A DNA stretch of 64,000 nt, from positions 1,426,001 through 1,490,000 of the forward strand of contig NZ_CP019082.1 of assembly GCF_001956985.1 (NCBI RefSeq). The letters are read 5' to 3'. Below the pieces are notes generated by a model. The model did not search any database. It was not told where the DNA came from and saw nothing but the letters and a program-made list of their open reading frames with translations. Position 1 is the first letter of the stretch. Every line of letters begins with the position of its first letter. The stretch is from Paludisphaera borealis. Lineage in GTDB: Bacteria > Planctomycetota > Planctomycetia > Isosphaerales > Isosphaeraceae. This document shows, piece after piece, positions 51,817-60,237 of this stretch. The translations under genes were made by a program, and so were the position numbers.

Positions 51817-53880
51817 ATGGCTCAGGAACAGCAGCCCCAGTTCGATTACGTCGTTGTCGGCTCCGGCGGCGGCGGAGGACCGGTCGCCGCCAATCTCGCC
51901 AGCGCGGGGTTCAAGGTGCTCTTGATCGAGGCCGGCGACGAACACGAAAACCTGAGCTATCAGGTTCCCGCGTTCCACGGCCAGGCGACGGAGGACCCGG
52001 AGATGCGCTGGGACTTTTTCGTCCAGCACTACTCCGCCCCGGAGCGGAACACCGACGGCTACGACTCGAAGTACGTCACCGAAAAGAAGGGGGTCCTGTA
52101 CCCCCGCGCCGGCACGCTCGGGGGCTGCACGGGGCACCACGCCCTGATTACGCTCTATCCGCACAACAGCGACTGGGAGGAGATATCCCGGATCGCCAAG
52201 ACGTACGACCCTACGGATGAATCGTGGGCCCCGGACCGGATGCGGCGGATCTTCGAGCGGATCGAGCGATGCGGCTATCTCGGGGAGCAAGGCCCCAAAG
52301 ACGTGGAGGCACGCCACGGGTTTAGCGGCTGGCTCACGACCGAGGTGCTCACCGACCTGATCGACCCCGAGGCGCTTCTGGATTCGCCCGATCTCCAGTT
52401 GCTTCAGACCGTGATCGGCGCCGTGCACGCGACGATCTGGGACGTCGACTTCAACCCCCACGATCCCAAGTCCCTCGGCAGGCTGCTCGACCGGCTCGAG
52501 AGCACGCTCGAACGGGCTCCCAACCTGAAACAGCTCTTCAAGCTCCAGCCCCTCGTGGACAAGAAGGCCGAGCTCGAGGCCCACGTCAAGGGCTCGCTGA
52601 ATCAGTTCCTCGACCCGAACGATTACCGGGTGACGCTCGAACATCGAGAAGGGGTGTTCCTCATCCCGATCTCGGTCAGCCCCGACGAGAGAAAGCGGGT
52701 CGGAACGCGGGAACGGATCAAACAGGTGAAGGCGCGGTTTCCCGAGAACCTGACGATCTGGTGCAACTCGTTCGTCACCCGGATCGTTTTCGAGGGGAAC
52801 AAGGCGGTGGGCGTCGAGTACGTCAACAGCCAGAAGTATTATGACGCCGCGCGAGAAGACCGGTCCGCCCCGCCCCGCAACGAAGAGCGCAAGGTGGAGC
52901 GGGTGAAGCGCGAGGTGGTCGTCGCGGGGGGCTCGTTCAACACGCCTCAGCTCCTCATGCTCTCGGGGATCGGCCCGAAAGAACAGGTCGAGAAATACAA
53001 GATCAAGTCCGTGATCGACCTGCCGGCCGTGGGCGGCTTCCTCCAGGATCGCTACGAGCTAGGGTTCATCTCGGAGGCCCCGAAGAACTATACGATCCTC
53101 AGCGACTACCTGTTCCGGGAGCCGAAACCCGGCGAAAAGGACGCCGCGCTGGACCAATGGAAAGCGACGCACAACGGGCTCTACGCGACCAACGGCGCGG
53201 TTTTGTGCGTGATCCGGAAGTCGTCCCACCGCGCGGACGAGAATCCCGACCTATTCATCTTCGGACTCCCGGCCGCATTCAAGGGATATTTCCCAGGGTA
53301 CGCCGACACGCTCGAACAGAGGCGGAACCGATTCACCTGGGCGATCCTCAAAGGCCACACGCGAAACAAGGGTGGGTACGTCCGTCTCAAGTCGTCCGAC
53401 CCGTTCGAGCGGCCGGAAATCAACTTCAAATACTTCGACGAGGGGACCGACGAAGGGGGAGACGACCTCGCGGCCATGGTCGAGGGGGTCGATTTCGTTC
53501 GGCGATTCACGTCCCACCTCGGCCTTCACGCCCTACCGCTCGTCGCCCAGAAGAAGAAGCATCCGCCGGATATGAACGACGGTTATCAGATCAGCGAATG
53601 GGTCAAGCAAGAAGCGTGGGGACACCACGCCTGCGGCACCTGCCGGATCGGGCCCAAGGACAAGCCGGACGAGGCCGCGCTCGACGCCGACTTCAAGGTC
53701 CGAGGCGCGGAAGGCCTGCGCGTGGTCGACGCGTCGGTCTTCCCAAGCATCCCGGGGTTTTTCATCGTAACTCCGATCTACATGATCGCCGAAAAGGCTA
53801 GCGAGTCGATCCTCAAGGACGCCGGCTGGAAACCCAGGGACGGCGGCCAGAACGGCCTGAATCTGCCGGAGATCGGCTGA
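51817..53880 (+). CDS. GMC-family FAD-dependent oxidoreductase
   Basis: A 687-residue flavoprotein of the glucose-methanol-choline family. The N-terminal FAD motif is YVVVGSGGGGGPVAA, followed by LIEAGDE, GTLGGCTGHHALI (family signature region) and, in the middle, VAGGSFNTPQLLMLSGIGP. The C-terminal substrate domain ends with WGHHACGTCRIG (catalytic His region) and LRVVDASVFPSIPG. It oxidises an alcohol, sugar or sterol. No signal peptide or Tat motif is seen, so it would be cytosolic unless carried out by a partner. GAGGAGGG lies upstream of the ATG. It is tightly linked to the cytochrome gene (69 nt), consistent with electron transfer to a haem acceptor. Confidence 0.92.
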   Translation: MAQEQQPQFDYVVVGSGGGGGPVAANLASAGFKVLLIEAGDEHENLSYQVPAFHGQATEDPEMRWDFFVQHYSAPERNTDGYDSKYVTEKKGVLYPRAGTLGGCTGHHALITLYPHNSDWEEISRIAKTYDPTDESWAPDRMRRIFERIERCGYLGEQGPKDVEARHGFSGWLTTEVLTDLIDPEALLDSPDLQLLQTVIGAVHATIWDVDFNPHDPKSLGRLLDRLESTLERAPNLKQLFKLQPLVDKKAELEAHVKGSLNQFLDPNDYRVTLEHREGVFLIPISVSPDERKRVGTRERIKQVKARFPENLTIWCNSFVTRIVFEGNKAVGVEYVNSQKYYDAAREDRSAPPRNEERKVERVKREVVVAGGSFNTPQLLMLSGIGPKEQVEKYKIKSVIDLPAVGGFLQDRYELGFISEAPKNYTILSDYLFREPKPGEKDAALDQWKATHNGLYATNGAVLCVIRKSSHRADENPDLFIFGLPAAFKGYFPGYADTLEQRRNRFTWAILKGHTRNKGGYVRLKSSDPFERPEINFKYFDEGTDEGGDDLAAMVEGVDFVRRFTSHLGLHALPLVAQKKKHPPDMNDGYQISEWVKQEAWGHHACGTCRIGPKDKPDEAALDADFKVRGAEGLRVVDASVFPSIPGFFIVTPIYMIAEKASESILKDAGWKPRDGGQNGLNLPEIG

Positions 53881-54022
53881 CCTTTCCTTGTCCGTCGCGA
53901 GTAACCCGGCGGCTCGTGCACTCAGCCTGGTCGCGTGGCTCGCCGGAGTGCTCATCATCGTCGCGTTGTTTCGAATCGCCGACATGATCCGTGATTACGT
54001 CAACTCTGACTGGAGAAGGTGG

Positions 54023-55918
54023 ATGCCGCGCAAGGATCGACTTTTGGAACGATGTTGTCTCATTCTGCTGGCCTGGGCGCTGGCGGAGGGGTCGGTCCGC
54101 GCCCAGGGGCCAGCCCCCGAGAGCGCGGTCGCCGCGCCGCCGATCTTGTTCGTCCCGGGGACGTCAGGCTCGTTCCTGACGTTCAGCAACGGCTCGGTTT
54201 ACTGGCTGGACAGCGACGCGCTGCTGCAACAGACGGTGAGCCAGGGCATGTTGAGCCCTTCGGGAGACGACACCGGCGTTCAAGTTTTGCAGCCTGGAGA
54301 GGTGCTCGACTCGGTGCGGGTCGTGCTCCCCGCTTCCGTGAAGTCGGAACTGGAACGTATCGGCCTCATGCCCACGGACAAGCCGCTGCACCACCTACCC
54401 GTCTACGCACCGTTTCTGGATTGGGCCCGAAAAACGTTCGGGCCGTCGGCCGTGTACCTCGCCCCATACGACTGGAGGAAAGGGGCGGGGCACGCGAGTT
54501 CTCAACGGATCGACTCGGTCGTCGACGAGGCGTTGGCGAAGACCGGCGCGAAAAAAGTCGTCCTGCTCGCCCACTCACTCGGCGGCCTGGTCTGCCGCGA
54601 CTACATCGCCGGCGCCGGGAAAGGGAAGGTCGACGCCTTGATCTCGGTCGGCACGCCCTGGCTCGGAGCGCCCAAGTCCGCCCGGGGGCTGGAGTGGGGC
54701 TATAACTTCGGCGTTGGATTTACGACGAAGCCAACCCCCTTCCTGCCGAAACTTTACTGGTACGTGATCGACCCAGCCAACCCGGGCAAGCCGATCCGCC
54801 AAGAGCCGCCGTTCCGGCTCACGTTCCTCCCCAACGAGGCGACCGCCGGGCTCGCCCGCAACTTCCCTTGCGTCTACCAGCAGCTTCCCACGGCCGACTT
54901 GCAACGTCTCTACGGCAAGCCGTTCCTGTTCGGGTTGTCGCCCGAGGCTTCGCTGTCACATCTCCGCGACAAGAATCCGGCCCTCTACGACGAGTCGCAG
55001 ACCTGGCGCAAGGATCACCTCAAGGACGACAACTTCGGAGTCGCCCACTACGCCATCGCCGGCCTGTGCGATTCCAAGGGCGATCCCGGCGACTTCCAGG
55101 ACATGCAGATGGCCCTGCCCGGCAACGACCATCTGACTACCGTCGACAGTGGCGGACTCCGCGACGTGTTGAACCGGCGCGTCATCAAGGAGCGTCGCCG
55201 CGTCTTCACAGAGATCCAATCTCGGCGCATCCCCGTGTTCCTTGACGAGTTCATCGCCATGGACACCGATGTCGACTGGGGAGACGGCACCTCGCCGTTG
55301 TTGAGCGCCACCGCCAGCGCGCAGCGCCGGGCCAACGAGCCGCTCGACCCGTCGGCCGCGGAGAAATACCTCGGGACGGGGGTGAAGGTCGCCGTGCTGG
55401 CATTGGAGCCTCCCTATTCGCACGGCACGTTGCTCAACGACCCCGCCATCCGCCAGGAGGTGCTTCGCACTTACAGCGAGCGCCGGGCGGCCTCCGGGCT
55501 CGGCGTCGATCCCCGCGCCGAGGACGTCGCCGTCATGACCCTCGAACTGACGACCAAGGCGGGCGACGTCACCAACGGCACCGTCGAGTCCGTGTCGGTG
55601 CAAATCGCGGGGGCCGACTTCGAGACGAACAACCATTTCTTTCAGAACGGCGCGTTCTGGTCGGACCCGCTCAGCAGCGGCGCCACCGCGAAATACTTCT
55701 ACCACGGCCCCATGCGCCGCGATCCCGCGACCGGTGTCATGCGGGCGCTCCGACGCTCCGACCTTCCCGGGACCGTCCTCCGGCTGACCAAGGCCGGGTT
55801 CAGCAAGTGGACCGGCGCGGGGGTCCGACTGCTCATCGACGGCCGGCCGGTCGTCGAGAGAAAGGAAGAGTTCGTGCTCTCAGCTTTCAACCGGTCGCTG
55901 GAGATTCCGATTCCGTGA
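54023..55918 (+). CDS. Exported LCAT-like alpha/beta hydrolase
   Basis: A 631-residue protein. The signal peptide is MPRKDRLLERCCLILLAWAL...VRAQ. The hydrolase has the lecithin:cholesterol-acyltransferase-type pattern: ILFVPGTSGSFL (oxyanion region), LAPYDWRKG (LCAT 'YDWR' block), nucleophile elbow LLAHSLGGLVCRDYI and SVGTPWLGAPKSARG. The His/Asp partners are probably NDHLTTVDSGG and the D in AIAGLCDSKGD. The C-terminal 200 residues are a separate beta-rich domain. Candidate activities are lipid-ester hydrolysis or acyl transfer. The ATG at 54023 is chosen for its GGAGAAGGTGG ribosome site and signal peptide; a TTG-started frame extends 135 nt upstream. It lies 142 nt after the GMC gene. Confidence 0.85.
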   Translation: MPRKDRLLERCCLILLAWALAEGSVRAQGPAPESAVAAPPILFVPGTSGSFLTFSNGSVYWLDSDALLQQTVSQGMLSPSGDDTGVQVLQPGEVLDSVRVVLPASVKSELERIGLMPTDKPLHHLPVYAPFLDWARKTFGPSAVYLAPYDWRKGAGHASSQRIDSVVDEALAKTGAKKVVLLAHSLGGLVCRDYIAGAGKGKVDALISVGTPWLGAPKSARGLEWGYNFGVGFTTKPTPFLPKLYWYVIDPANPGKPIRQEPPFRLTFLPNEATAGLARNFPCVYQQLPTADLQRLYGKPFLFGLSPEASLSHLRDKNPALYDESQTWRKDHLKDDNFGVAHYAIAGLCDSKGDPGDFQDMQMALPGNDHLTTVDSGGLRDVLNRRVIKERRRVFTEIQSRRIPVFLDEFIAMDTDVDWGDGTSPLLSATASAQRRANEPLDPSAAEKYLGTGVKVAVLALEPPYSHGTLLNDPAIRQEVLRTYSERRAASGLGVDPRAEDVAVMTLELTTKAGDVTNGTVESVSVQIAGADFETNNHFFQNGAFWSDPLSSGATAKYFYHGPMRRDPATGVMRALRRSDLPGTVLRLTKAGFSKWTGAGVRLLIDGRPVVERKEEFVLSAFNRSLEIPIP

Positions 55919-56083
55919 CGATCCACCGGAGGCTGAAGGCATCCAGAAGCAGGTTGTGATGGTTCGGGGCGAAACGCAACGCGTTCTTTCTCGGGGATTG
56001 CTTCGCTTCTGTCGTCAGTCGTCGTCCCTGCCCGGTTCAGACGCCGGACAGCCTCTGAGTCAAGCCCTCAAGGAAACGATCCA

Positions 56084-57742
56084 ATGACCAGACGCCACCT
56101 TACGGCCTGCCGCCCCCTGATCCTGATCTGCTCGCTCGCGATGCTCGGCGGGCTGTCGCCCACGGGTGATTCCTGGGCCGCCGACCACAACGACCCCAAC
56201 GCCATCAACTCGATCTTCGCAGACATTCCCCCCAGCGCCGCCGACCTCTACGACATGTTCGGGTTCCCGAGCGAGGACAAGACCGGCGGGGAGAAAGTCG
56301 TGCTGGCCCTGACGTTCGCGTCGGTGCCGAAGACCGGCGTGTTCGACTCCGACCTGCTCTACAAGATCCGGATCTACGCCACGCCGAGGGTCGACAACCC
56401 GTTCGCCGCGGAGCCGAGCCTCGGCGCCTTGCTGGAATACGCCGACGAGGTCGCGAAGAAGTATCTCACGCTCCAGTCTTCGGAGATCCGCGTTCGCGTC
56501 GGCGCCGACGGCCGGGCCAAGGTCAGCCTCATCAACTTTCCGGGCGGGAGCTTCACCAATTTCGTCGACACGAACCAGGTCGTGACGATCGACACGCCGG
56601 ACGGGCACAAGATCAAGGCCTACATCGGCGGGCGCGACGACGCCTTCTTCAACGATCTCCCTGGTTTTTTCCGGTCGATCAACTACGCCCCCCAGTTCTA
56701 CAACGTCCCCCTGGCGATGGACGGCGCCCGGGAGCTGAAGATCCCGAAGACGCTGATCGAGCTTGAAGGGAACACGTTGTTCAACTTCGACCCCAGCCGG
56801 CCGAAGCACGGGCAAGGGGTCAAGCTCGACCTTCCGAAAGGCCCGCTGTCGTGGACGGGGAACGCATACAAGAAGGATGATAAGGGAAACTTCAGGTTCG
56901 TCTACAGCGGGGTCGACGCGCAGGCGGGGCGGAATATCAACGCGGTGGTAGTCGAGCTGCCGCTGGCTTATATCACCCGGGCCCCGGAGACCGACCGGAT
57001 CGTCAACGCCTGGGGCGAGAGCTGGGTCAAGAAGGCGTCGCACAAGGCGCCGACCATTCCCGACCGCCGCGCCAACCCGCTCGACCGCGTGGAGAAGCTT
57101 CTCGCCGCGCCGGAGTTCGAGGAAGAGATGGCCGCCTACAAGCTCGTCGACACCGACGGTCAGCCGTTCGCCGACGCAGCGCTGAACGAGCGCGAGGACG
57201 ACCGGCAGCTCGGCGCCAACAACGTGCTGCTCGCCCGCCATTTCGTCACCCGGCTCGCCCACCTCGGTTGGGGCTTCGGTCCGTCGATCCGGGCGCTCGG
57301 GCTCCGCTCCGCGTTCGAGGACGACGGCGCGCCCGTCTCGGTCCACCGGACCTACGTCTTCGCCACCCCGGCCTTTCCGCGTGTGGCGAAGCTGATCTGG
57401 CAGGAGTTGAATATGCCCGACGACTCCTGGAATACCAGCGGCAAGAAGATACCGCTCCGGCGGCCGTTCGAGATCTTCGTCCCGAACGTCAACGCGATCG
57501 ACATGGACACCAACGGAAGCTGGCCTTTCGGCCGACGCCTGGAGGATCAGGTTGCCACGCGGTTTCTCTCGCTGTTCCTCGATCATACGGCGTCGGTGAA
57601 CGGCAAGAGGTATCACATCGAACTCCTCGGCGATCAGTCGCTCTGGGACGGCGTCAAGATCGAGCCCAAGACGCCTCCGAACCCATTGAAGAACGACAAG
57701 GAATTCCTCAAGGATTTCCCGTATCTGGCGGAACCTTGGTGA
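56084..57742 (+). CDS. DUF4331-family exported protein
   Basis: A 552-residue protein with a signal peptide (LICSLAMLGGLSPTGDSWA) whose mature part begins ADHNDPNAINSIFADIPPSA, the usual opening of DUF4331 proteins, followed by the LYDMFGFPSED and VVLALTFASVP blocks. The family has no known function. The body is predicted beta-rich, with NINAVVVELPLAYI and a C-terminal GRRLEDQVATRFLSLFL motif. It lies 165 nt after the LCAT-like gene and 26 nt before the TPR gene, with which it probably forms a sub-operon together with the HupE-like gene. A secreted or periplasmic role is inferred. Confidence 0.83.
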   Translation: MTRRHLTACRPLILICSLAMLGGLSPTGDSWAADHNDPNAINSIFADIPPSAADLYDMFGFPSEDKTGGEKVVLALTFASVPKTGVFDSDLLYKIRIYATPRVDNPFAAEPSLGALLEYADEVAKKYLTLQSSEIRVRVGADGRAKVSLINFPGGSFTNFVDTNQVVTIDTPDGHKIKAYIGGRDDAFFNDLPGFFRSINYAPQFYNVPLAMDGARELKIPKTLIELEGNTLFNFDPSRPKHGQGVKLDLPKGPLSWTGNAYKKDDKGNFRFVYSGVDAQAGRNINAVVVELPLAYITRAPETDRIVNAWGESWVKKASHKAPTIPDRRANPLDRVEKLLAAPEFEEEMAAYKLVDTDGQPFADAALNEREDDRQLGANNVLLARHFVTRLAHLGWGFGPSIRALGLRSAFEDDGAPVSVHRTYVFATPAFPRVAKLIWQELNMPDDSWNTSGKKIPLRRPFEIFVPNVNAIDMDTNGSWPFGRRLEDQVATRFLSLFLDHTASVNGKRYHIELLGDQSLWDGVKIEPKTPPNPLKNDKEFLKDFPYLAEPW

Positions 57743-57768
57743 CCGGCTCAGGCAAGGAGCCACACTCC

Positions 57769-58974
57769 ATGCGCGTCGTCACGACAGCGTTTCTGCTCCT
57801 CGGTTTCGCGGGCCCGGCTCGTGGATTGACGGACTACGACGCCGAGGTCCGCCAGCTCGAGGAGGCCGTCGCGGCGATCCAGCCGGCCAAGGACCTCGAC
57901 CCCGCGAGCGGCGCGCGGTGGGTCCACCTCCGATACCGCCGCGCCACGCTCACCGGCAGCCTCGCTGAACTGGAGGCCGTCAGGATCGACATCGACGAGA
58001 TACTTCGCCGCCAGGGCGGCCCCGTCGACCTCTTCCGGTTGCGGGCCCAGCTTATGTTCAAATTCCACCGGCTCAAGGACGTCGAAGCCGACCTGGCGCG
58101 GGCCGGCGACCCTCGCGACGTGGCCCTGAGGGCCGACCTCGATTTCCAGTACGGCCGGCTCGACGACGCGCGTCGGGGCTACGAGGACGCCGTTCGTCGA
58201 GATCAAACTTGGGACAACCTCGCGCGGCTGGCGTTCTACCGGGCTAAAACCGGCGATCCGGACGGCGCCGACCGGCTCTACGCCGCGGCCGAGGATCAAC
58301 TGTCCGCGAAGGAGATGCGGTCCTTCGCCTGGCTGGAACTCCAGCGCGGGCTCCTCGACCTCGGCCGGGGACGTCACGAGGAGGCGGCCGCCCACTACGA
58401 GCGAGCCGGCCGGGCGTACTCGGGCTACTGGCTCATGGACGAGTACAACGCGGAGCTGCTCGCGGCGACGGGAAAGTTCGACGCCGCCGTCGCGCTTTAT
58501 GAGAGCGTCCTCAAGAGTACGCCCCGGCCGGAGACCGAGCAGGCCCTCGGCGATCTCTATGCGTACATGGGGCGAGCCGAGCAGGCGAAGCCCTGGCACG
58601 ACAAGGCTCTCGCCGCCTACCTCGCGTCGGCCCGCCGCGGGGAGGTTCACTATTACCACCACCTCGTCGGCTATTACGCCGACGTCCTCGAAGACGGCCC
58701 CGAGGCCGTGAAGTGGGCCCGCAAGGACCTGGAGTTGCGGCCGAACCCCGCCACCCGCGAGGCGCTCGCATGGGCGCTGTACCGTGAAGGTCGGTTCGAT
58801 GAGGCTCTCGCCCTCGTGATCCAGGCGCTCGCCTCGGGCGTGAGCGACGCCCACCTCACCTACCACGCCGCGATGATCCATCTCGCCGCCGGCCGGGTCG
58901 AACAGGGCAAACAACTTCTGGCGCGGACCGCCGCGCTGAACCCGCGTTACAACAGCTTCCATGTCCACCATTGA
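57769..58974 (+). CDS. Exported tetratricopeptide-repeat protein
   Basis: A 401-residue protein with a signal peptide (VVTTAFLLLGFAGPARG) followed by repeated helical pairs of TPR type, for example ARRGYEDAVRRDQTWDNLARLAFYRAK, EEAAAHYERAGRAYSGYW and DLYAYMGRAEQAKPWHDKALAAY. A probable protein-interaction scaffold in the periplasm. AAGGAG lies about 12 nt before the ATG. It lies 26 nt after the DUF4331 gene, and its last codons overlap the start of the next gene by 14 nt, so the three should be translated together. Confidence 0.85.
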   Translation: MRVVTTAFLLLGFAGPARGLTDYDAEVRQLEEAVAAIQPAKDLDPASGARWVHLRYRRATLTGSLAELEAVRIDIDEILRRQGGPVDLFRLRAQLMFKFHRLKDVEADLARAGDPRDVALRADLDFQYGRLDDARRGYEDAVRRDQTWDNLARLAFYRAKTGDPDGADRLYAAAEDQLSAKEMRSFAWLELQRGLLDLGRGRHEEAAAHYERAGRAYSGYWLMDEYNAELLAATGKFDAAVALYESVLKSTPRPETEQALGDLYAYMGRAEQAKPWHDKALAAYLASARRGEVHYYHHLVGYYADVLEDGPEAVKWARKDLELRPNPATREALAWALYREGRFDEALALVIQALASGVSDAHLTYHAAMIHLAAGRVEQGKQLLARTAALNPRYNSFHVHH

Positions 58975-60130
58975 AACCCGCCGCCATCGACTCCTGGGAC
59001 ATGTCCCGCTCGCGCGAGTCGCGGTCGCGATAGCGGTGCTTGCGCACCTGTTCGCGACGCCCGCCGGAGCGCACCCGGTCTCCCAGGGAAAGCTGGAGAT
59101 CGCCGTGTCTCCCGACCGGGTGAGCGTGCGCGCCACGGTCTCGAACGAGGAGGTTCTCGTCGCCGCGGCCGCCGTCGAGAGTAGGCATGCGTCGCCCATC
59201 GAAATCCGGAATGCCCACGGAGACTACCTCCTCGGCCATCTCCACGTCACGGCCGACGGCGCACCGCTCGCGGGGAAAGTCGTCGCGCGGCCCGCGACGC
59301 TGTCGGGGCGGCCGGAGTACGTGATCGAGTTCCGACTCTCCGTCCCGAGGCCCGCACGACTCGTTTTTTGGGAGGACGTGCTTCGTGAGTTCGAGTTCGC
59401 GCCAGGGGTTCCGTGGGAGGCGAGCTACGTCGTCCAGGTCCGCCAGGGAGTGCGGCCCCCGCGCGGGGTGTCGCTGTTGACCTTCCGGGAGCCGCTGGAG
59501 TTCGCGTGCGACTGGTCGTCCGACCTTCCCGGTCCGGCGGCCGCGCCGTCCCACGAGCGTCATCGAACGGCGCTGACCTTCTTTCGTCACGGAGTCATGC
59601 ACATCCTCACCGGGTACGATCACCTGCTCTTCGTCGCCGCGCTGTTGCTGGCGGCGAGAAGCCTGTGGGACCTGGTGAAGGTCGTCACGTCGTTCTCGAT
59701 GGCCCACACGCTCACGCTCGCGATGTCGGCGCTGGACGTGTTCCGACTCCCGGAACAAGTCGTCGAGCCGATGATCGCCGCGAGCATCGTCTTCGTCGCG
59801 GTCCAGAACATCGTCCAGCCGGAGCGAAGTCGCGGCGCGAGCCGGCTGCTGGCGGCGTTCCTGTTCGGTCTGTTCCACGGGCTCGGGTTCGCGGGCGGCC
59901 TGCTCGAAGCCATGTCCGGCCTGAACCTCTCGGATCTCGCGGGGACGGTCGCCGCCTTCAGCGCCGGCGTCGAGTTCGGGCATCAAGCCGTTGTGCTGCC
60001 GGTCTTCGGCTTGCTCTATTTCCTCCGGCGCTCGTCCGCCGGCAAGGCCGGTTGCGACCGACTCGTTGAGCGGGGCGGCTCCGCCGTCATCTCACTTCTG
60101 GGAGCGATCTATTTCTCGCTTGCGATTTGA
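58961..60130 (+). CDS. HupE/UreJ-family membrane protein
   Basis: A 389-residue protein. An N-terminal signal (VAVAIAVLAHLFATPAGA) leads to an extracytoplasmic beta-rich domain (about 40-200). A C-terminal membrane domain of about six helices follows, with the family signature HGVMHILTGYDHLLFVAALLL, FSMAHTLTLAMSAL and FLFGLFHGLGFAGGLL (His/Asp residues in membrane helices, as in metal permeases). HupE/UreJ relatives are tied to nickel/cobalt uptake for hydrogenase or urease; whether this branch moves a metal is unknown. It overlaps the TPR gene by 14 nt. Confidence 0.85.
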   Translation: MSTIETRRHRLLGHVPLARVAVAIAVLAHLFATPAGAHPVSQGKLEIAVSPDRVSVRATVSNEEVLVAAAAVESRHASPIEIRNAHGDYLLGHLHVTADGAPLAGKVVARPATLSGRPEYVIEFRLSVPRPARLVFWEDVLREFEFAPGVPWEASYVVQVRQGVRPPRGVSLLTFREPLEFACDWSSDLPGPAAAPSHERHRTALTFFRHGVMHILTGYDHLLFVAALLLAARSLWDLVKVVTSFSMAHTLTLAMSALDVFRLPEQVVEPMIAASIVFVAVQNIVQPERSRGASRLLAAFLFGLFHGLGFAGGLLEAMSGLNLSDLAGTVAAFSAGVEFGHQAVVLPVFGLLYFLRRSSAGKAGCDRLVERGGSAVISLLGAIYFSLAI

Positions 60131-60237
60131 TGCACGATATGTGATTGCAGTGATACTAGAATCGGAATTCCCCTCGGCGTCGTGCCGGGCGGCCCGCGAC
60201 TCTGATAGGAATTCGCCACGTCCGACGGAGGGTGATT

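Noticed and set aside
56060-57763. A 567-codon minus-strand open frame opposite the DUF4331 gene
   Set aside because: Same reason: an antisense shadow of a gene with signal peptide and family motifs.
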